Source: Schistosoma mansoni | Lineage: Eukaryota > Platyhelminthes > Trematoda > Strigeidida > Schistosomatidae | Direction of reading: 5' to 3' | Assembly (NCBI RefSeq): GCF_000237925.1 | Contig: NC_031502.1 | Coordinates: forward strand, 52,837,120-52,901,119 | DNA length: 64,000 bases | In this document: positions 59,011-64,000 of the stretch, one piece after another | Position numbering within the stretch: position 1 is the first letter of the stretch | Layout: every line of letters begins with the position of its first letter | The notes under the pieces: generated by a model | What the model was told of the DNA's origin: nothing | The model's input: only the letters and a program-made list of their open reading frames with translations | Database searches by the model: none | Translations under genes and position numbers: made by a program

Positions 59011-59915
59011 ATTTAAAATTCAGCAAAGATTTATACTTTTTTATGGATATATTTTCTTAAACTAAAAATCTCTGTAATTCAAATTTTGGGTCAGTTCATG
59101 CGTTTTAAAACACAGACATTCAGTTTCACCATATAATTAAACATAACATTCAAGCAAACTGACAAATGTTATTTGAATAGGATGTTTCATAATGAAATTT
59201 AACTGTTAAAAGCATCTTTGCCGAATGATCTCTCAAATATGGACACTATCCAGAAAGAATCAATCAATCATCAATTTAATTTGCAACTAAACTGTTCGGC
59301 GAAAACTATAACAGGATCTTTAGTTTAACCTGTCAAGTTTTTTATTCCATAAAAGGGGTAACAAAAAGAAAGTGATGTAAGAGGCCACTGAATTTATTTT
59401 GTAGCCTAAAACAATTTATGAGTATTAAATTGTCTACCATAATATGGTTTGATTTTTCCAATTAAAAAATCGAAGATTCCAATCTTCACTAAGTATTTGT
59501 GGCCTTTTTATGGTAATCCATTAAATATGTAAAAGGTGTGATGGAGTTAAGGGAGCAAGAAGTTATCAACAACAACAACAACAACAAAATGACTTCGAAA
59601 TATCACTCCTGATTGTATTAGTACTTATTTACGTTGATTTATTTGGAGAAACTTATAAAATTTCGTTTTCAGAATTAAAGGAGTTCTGAGAAATAATTTA
59701 TCTACTAATCTGAGAATATGTATATTAAAAGTGGGGTTAAGTTTTTGATGTAATATTCCGTTTGATAAGTTATGATGAACTTCAAATTGGAACTTTACCA
59801 ACCGAGACAATTTAATTGCATATATATATATAAACTGTGTGATATAATAAAGATTTCTATTATTCTGTTTTCATGTAATTTACATATATTGCTTAATTGT
59901 AAAAAAACTATAACT
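59010..59915. other. Intergenic DNA, no recognised feature except short tandem repeats
   Basis: AT-rich. Holds a short (AAC)n run near 59568-59588 and a short TA run near 59819. Confidence 0.5.
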
Positions 59916-59918
59916 TAA

Positions 59919-60482
59919 GTATTTTCATATTTGAAATCATGATTCAAATTGAAGCTAGACCGCCATGGGAAAGCTGGAAGCACTGGATGACCGTTTAGTC
60001 CTATTGTGGGACTCCTCAGCAGTGCGCATCCACGATTCCGCCTCGCGAGATTCGAACCCAGGACCTACCAGTTTTGCGCCAGAGCACTTAACCAATAGAC
60101 CACTGAGCCGGCATCAGATGGTGTTAATGTCTAACTTCAACCAATCCATGAAGCTGAGCAACCGTTCACCAATTGTCTTCAGTGAGTTCCTATCTCAAAA
60201 CAGACCTGGTTGAACTCCACTGGTCACTGCTTCTCACTAGAACTTCAGGAAATATCTCTTGAAGTCATTAGTCTATCGGTTAAGTGCTGTGGCGCGAGAC
60301 TGATAGGTCCTGAGTTGGAATCTCGCGAGGCGAGATCGTGGATGTGCACTGCTGAGGAGTCCCACAATAGGACTAAACGGTCATCCAGTGCTTCCAGCTT
60401 TCCCATGGCGGTCTAGCTTCAATTTGAATCATGATTTCAACTATGAAAATACTGAAATCTCTACAAAAACCCCTTCTGATTG
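59919..60482 (+). mobile_element. Fold-back SINE with two inverted tRNA-like/hammerhead arms
   Basis: Left arm 59919-60103 is the reverse complement of right arm 60268-60455. Each arm has a tRNA-like B box (TTCGAACCC inverted on the left; GTTGGAATCTC on the right) and a hammerhead-like motif CTGAGGA...GGAC-TAAA-CGGTCATCC. Both arms carry the same two damages: GAAA changed to TAAA, and GUC changed to AUC. The middle (60105-60265) matches 51600-51765 inverted. Only the right end has the tail 'gaaatctctacaaaaacccc' and 'ttctgat'. Possible target duplication TAACTTAAGT/TAATTTAAGT (59911-59920, 60483-60492). Confidence 0.8.
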
Positions 60483-60676
60483 TAATTTAAGTGTTAAATG
60501 TAATTCATATTTTTTTACCAGTCTTACTAAAAAAACAATAAACTTGAAATGGCTTCTGTATTTACAGTATGTATTGAATTCATTCCACTTTAGAAAAAAA
60601 TTAACTATTATTATTATATGCAACCATGTGATCATATGACAAGAATTAAAACTAAAAGGAACATTTTAGACACTAA

Positions 60677-60867
60677 CACAAAATATGTTGACCATTTAAT
60701 CAATTACATAAATTATTAAATAAGTAGTAGTTGGCTAAATATTAAACCTAATTAAAATATTAAGTCTCTTAGAAAGCAGTATTCAGAAATATGATGTCAT
60801 AGTAGACTATAGTAACTCAGATCTGTTAATAAAATGACAGAAGGATTTATATGCATAAATTTATTTG
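60677..60867 (+). repeat. ~190-bp direct repeat, copy 1
   Basis: Matches 61021-61214 with roughly 10% differences ('ttacataaattatta.ataagtagtagttgg', 'actcagatctgttaat'). The two copies bracket an RTE-type fragment. Confidence 0.8.
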
Positions 60868-61018
60868 TACAAGTATTTATAGACAATCATCTATATGAGA
60901 TGCTCCAGATCCGTTGGCCAGAGACCATCTACAATCACCTGCTTTGAGAGAGGACAAAGTAACTTCGAACTGAAGAGGAAATTAGGAAAAAGAGCTGAAA
61001 TCGGATAGGACATACACT
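60866..61018 (+). mobile_element. RTE-type LINE 3' fragment between direct repeats
   Basis: 'gtacaagtatttatagacaa' to 'ggacatacactat' aligns with 58635-58785 and 14752-14900. Confidence 0.7.
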
Positions 61019-61020
61019 AT

Positions 61021-61214
61021 CACAAAATATGTTGTCTATTTAATTAATTACATAAATTATTAGATAAGTAGTAGTTGGTTAAATACTAAATCTATTTAAA
61101 GTATCAAGCCTCTTATAAAGTAGTATTCAGAAATAAAATGCAATAGTAGACTATGGTAACTCAGATCTGTTAATGAAATGACAAAAGGATTAATATGCAT
61201 AGATTGATTCGTAA
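61021..61214 (+). repeat. ~190-bp direct repeat, copy 2
   Basis: Second copy of 60677-60867. Confidence 0.8.
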
Positions 61215-62875
61215 GAATTTATTAATTTAACTGTTTCTAAAGAATTTAGATCTTACTTTGAAGAATGTCCATTTCCTAAATAGTGACTGAATATTAAAAT
61301 CTTTTGTTATAAATTAACCAACTAAAAGAAGAACAACAAGAGACTTTCAGTTCATACAGAGAGTAAATTTCTCTTTTTGGCACAGATATTCTCAAATGAA
61401 TAATACTAGAGAGAATGAAACATAGTTGTGACGTTTACAGACTATCATATTCAACCAATTAAGATACAGTATTGATAAATTAGTCAAGTAATATGCGGTA
61501 CATTATTTAAAATAAAGATTTGAATATGATACAACTGGTATTAACTAGAAGTATGTTATTTAAATAAAGACCTGACTTTTTGTTAATATTGAAACTTGGA
61601 ATAAATTAAATCATGAGAAAAACCGGGTTCTTTTCTATTCTACATAACGTTAATCGTAGATATAAAAAGTAACCACAAAACACTCATTCATAGCAATCTT
61701 TCTATCCAAGTTAGTATTAGAGGTGACTACTTTCTTGGTTTAAATTGGTGTCTTCTTAATTTATTAATACCTCTTAGCGTCAAAACCTCCTACTATATTC
61801 GATGTCGATGTAATGTTTCAGACAGAATTTCGCTTAAATACAGAAGTTGATCTTAATCAAGAATGTGGAATAAAAACCTGATCATACAGCCAGTAAATTA
61901 ATTTAAAACCATTTTAATTGCTGAACCATACAATCATACCTTAATCTGTTGCATTTGATAAGTAGACTACGTTTATTCTAAATGAAGATATGCAAGAGAA
62001 ATCACTTAAAGCATGTTAGAATCGCTGTATGATGTCAAAATGCTTAAACATTCATGTAACGTCGTTACGATAAATTTCACTATGCTTTACCTCTGCTATA
62101 TTTCTTAATAACTGATTGCTTTTGATTTTGTTATCTTCTGTTAAGCTTACTTTTCCATAGGATGGAACAGCTAGTGTATATATTTTTAAATGTACAAATT
62201 TCCTTAAGTTTGTCCATCTCTTTCTCTATCAGATAACAAAAAGATGATCCATTCACCCTTCATAAATTGAAAGAAAATAAAAGTGTATATTCTGTTAATA
62301 ATCAATACTTGTTCGAGGAAAGAGCTGCTTTCGAAACAAAGATTACAGGAAAAATAACTGTTCAAACCGAAAACAATGTATTAAAGTGAACAAACAGTTA
62401 GTTGATTTGTTTGATGTAGGTCAAAATGAAAGGAAACCCTAGTCACTATCGAATATTACGATGAGTTAATAGTATTCTATAGAAAATTTGAAATCATCTT
62501 CAACAGTAGAGTAATTAATTTTTTTATGTGAAGTTATAATTTCAACGATGTTTAAGCAACTGTCTGATAATTTAATGAAACGCTGCAAAACAGAGAACGT
62601 GGAAAAGTTGTCTCACATTAATTTTTTTCAAACTAACTGATACCAAACGTTATTATTTCAAGTTGAAACCATACCGATACAACCTATTAACATTGAGACC
62701 ATCGATCAAGAGCTAGTAGACAGTGAATTTCCTGATGAATAATATATTCTACATAACATTCAGTAAAATGCTAAACAAAACTATATAGGCCTAGTGGATT
62801 CCCAAATTTACATCAACTACTATCTAACCATCATGAAAATAACCTCAATATTTCACTAACTTTTATTACTTTACT
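61215..62875. other. AT-rich DNA, possibly 5' intron of the LAMP-like gene
   Basis: No exon with a convincing signal peptide or LAMP-like sequence was recognised on the - strand, and no repeat partner noted. Confidence 0.45.
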
Positions 62876-62878
62876 TAC

Positions 62879-64000
62879 TTAAGCCTGTTACCCCGAATGG
62901 AACATAGGACGCCGATCAGCATTCTCCAACCCACTCTGTCCTGGACCTTCCTTTCTAGTTCTATCCAAGTTTTGCTCATCCTTCTCATGTCTGTCTCTAT
63001 TTCTCGGCGTAGTGTGTTCTTTGGTCTTCCTCTTCAGGATTACATGTGAGGGCTTGCCTTGTGATGTAGTTGGGTGATTTCCTCAATATGTGTCCTATAC
63101 AATTCCAGCGCTTCTTCCTGATTTCTTCCTCCGCTGGATGGAATCTGGTTTGTTGTCTCCCACAGTAGGTTGTCGTTGATAGTGTCTGTCCAACGGATCC
63201 GAAGTATTTTGCGTAGACAACTGTTAATAAATACCTGTATCTTCTGGATGATGGCTTTCGTAGTTCTCCAAATTTCCGCTACATACAGTAGAACTGTCTT
63301 CACATTTGTATTGAAAATTCTGATCTTGGTGTTGGTTGATAATTGTTTTGAGTTCCAGATGTTCTTCAGTTGTAAATATGCTGCTCTTGCTTTGCCGATC
63401 CGCGCCTTCACATGTGCATCAGATCCTCCGTGTTTATCAATGATGCTGCCGAGATATGTAAAGATTTCCACATCCTGCAAAGCTTCTCCGTCAAATGTAA
63501 TTCGATTGGTACATGCTGTATTGTATCGGAGAGTCTTGCTTTTCTCTTTGTTTATATTGAGACCTACTGCTTCTGAGGCTGCTGCTACACTCGTTGTCTT
63601 ATCCTGCATTTTTTGTTGCTTGTGTGATAGAAGAGCCACATCATCTGTGAAGTCTAGATCGTCCAGCTACATCCTAGCTGCCCATTGTATCCCGTGCTTC
63701 CCTCCAGATGTTGACGTCTTCATGATCCAGTCAATCACCAGGAGAAAGAGAAAGGGTGAGAGTGAGCAACCTTGCCTGACACCGATCTTTACCTCGAACG
63801 AGTCTGTGAGCTGTCCTCCATGGACGATTTGGCAGTTTAATCCATCATAGGAATTCCGTATGATATTGACTATCTTCTCAGGCACGCCGTGGTGTCGAAG
63901 AAGCCTCCATCGTGTTGTCCTGTTCACACTATCAAATGCTTTCTCGTATTTAATAAAGTTGATGTAGAGTGATGAATTCCATTCTATTGACTGTTCCACA
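62879..64000 (-). pseudogene. RTE-like LINE, 3' part of reverse transcriptase, runs off the window
   Basis: On the - strand from 63999: SLYINFIKYEKAFDSVNR (RT motif A, KAFDSV), GVRQGCSLSPFLFLLVID (motif B), then an in-frame TAG at 63667-63669, then LDDLDFTDDVALLSH (motif C, FTDD in place of FADD), then LNINKEKSKTLRY, FTYLGSIIDKHGGSDAHVKARI and the C-terminal [18 protein letters not shown]. The rest stays open to 63040. The 3' UTR continues to about 62880, matching the short fragments at 14.8, 28.3 and 58.6 kb. One stop and one motif C change in an otherwise open frame suggest a fairly young copy. Confidence 0.88.

Noticed and set aside
1-64000. CRISPR arrays, operons, ribosome binding sites
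   Set aside because: The window is eukaryotic. No regularly spaced short repeats were seen except microsatellites and dispersed elements.

Overview
This window is AT-rich eukaryotic DNA from a trematode flatworm, almost certainly a Schistosoma species. The signs are very short introns (about 30-40 nt) beside multi-kilobase ones, tRNA-like SINEs carrying hammerhead-ribozyme motifs of the schistosome Sm-alpha type, and fragments of LINE, Penelope-like and BEL/Pao retroelements. The species cannot be fixed from sequence alone. Two runs of exactly 200 N (20001-20200, 36082-36281) are assembly gaps.

Three host genes are supported. (1) An RBBP6/Mpe1-type E3 ligase and 3'-end-processing factor lies on the + strand at 190-18430: 12 exons, 982 codons, order DWNN - CCHC knuckle - RING - R/S/H-rich - K/H-rich tail. 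(2) A complete uroporphyrinogen decarboxylase lies on the - strand at 41263-37056: 4 exons, all phase 0, 364 aa. (3) The 3' half of a LAMP-type lysosomal membrane glycoprotein lies on the - strand at 57426-53971: 3 exons covering part of the lumenal domain, the TM helix and a short tail; its first exons lie farther right and were not found.

Most of the rest is mobile DNA. 0.6-18 kb: large introns of the RBBP6 gene with LINE 3' tails and a (TA)n tract. 18.6-37 kb: gene-free DNA with a decayed LINE, a high-identity inverted duplication (13.8-15.1 kb against 28.1-29.9 kb), a second inverted pair (25.9 against 32.6 kb), a GIY-YIG fragment of a Penelope-like element, SINEs with hammerhead motifs, and both gaps. 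37-41.3 kb: UROD, with a ~530-bp repeat in intron 1. 42.5-46.1 kb: a decayed CR1-like LINE on the + strand. 46.1-51.5 kb: a decayed LINE on the - strand, split by a young BEL/Pao-like LTR element (46389-50785). 51.5-64 kb: a fold-back SINE, the LAMP-like gene with a solo LTR and a SINE in its introns, a Penelope-like GIY-YIG fragment with inverted ends, a second fold-back SINE, and an RTE-like LINE running off the right edge.

The most unusual object is the BEL/Pao-like element. Its 382-bp LTRs are almost identical and it keeps one open frame of 1201 codons. That frame lacks the first half of reverse transcriptase and the cores of RNase H and integrase. A lysine-rich block of about 90 residues that resembles a histone H1 sits in their place. 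It looks like a recently moved, non-autonomous element that has captured a host-like coding segment.
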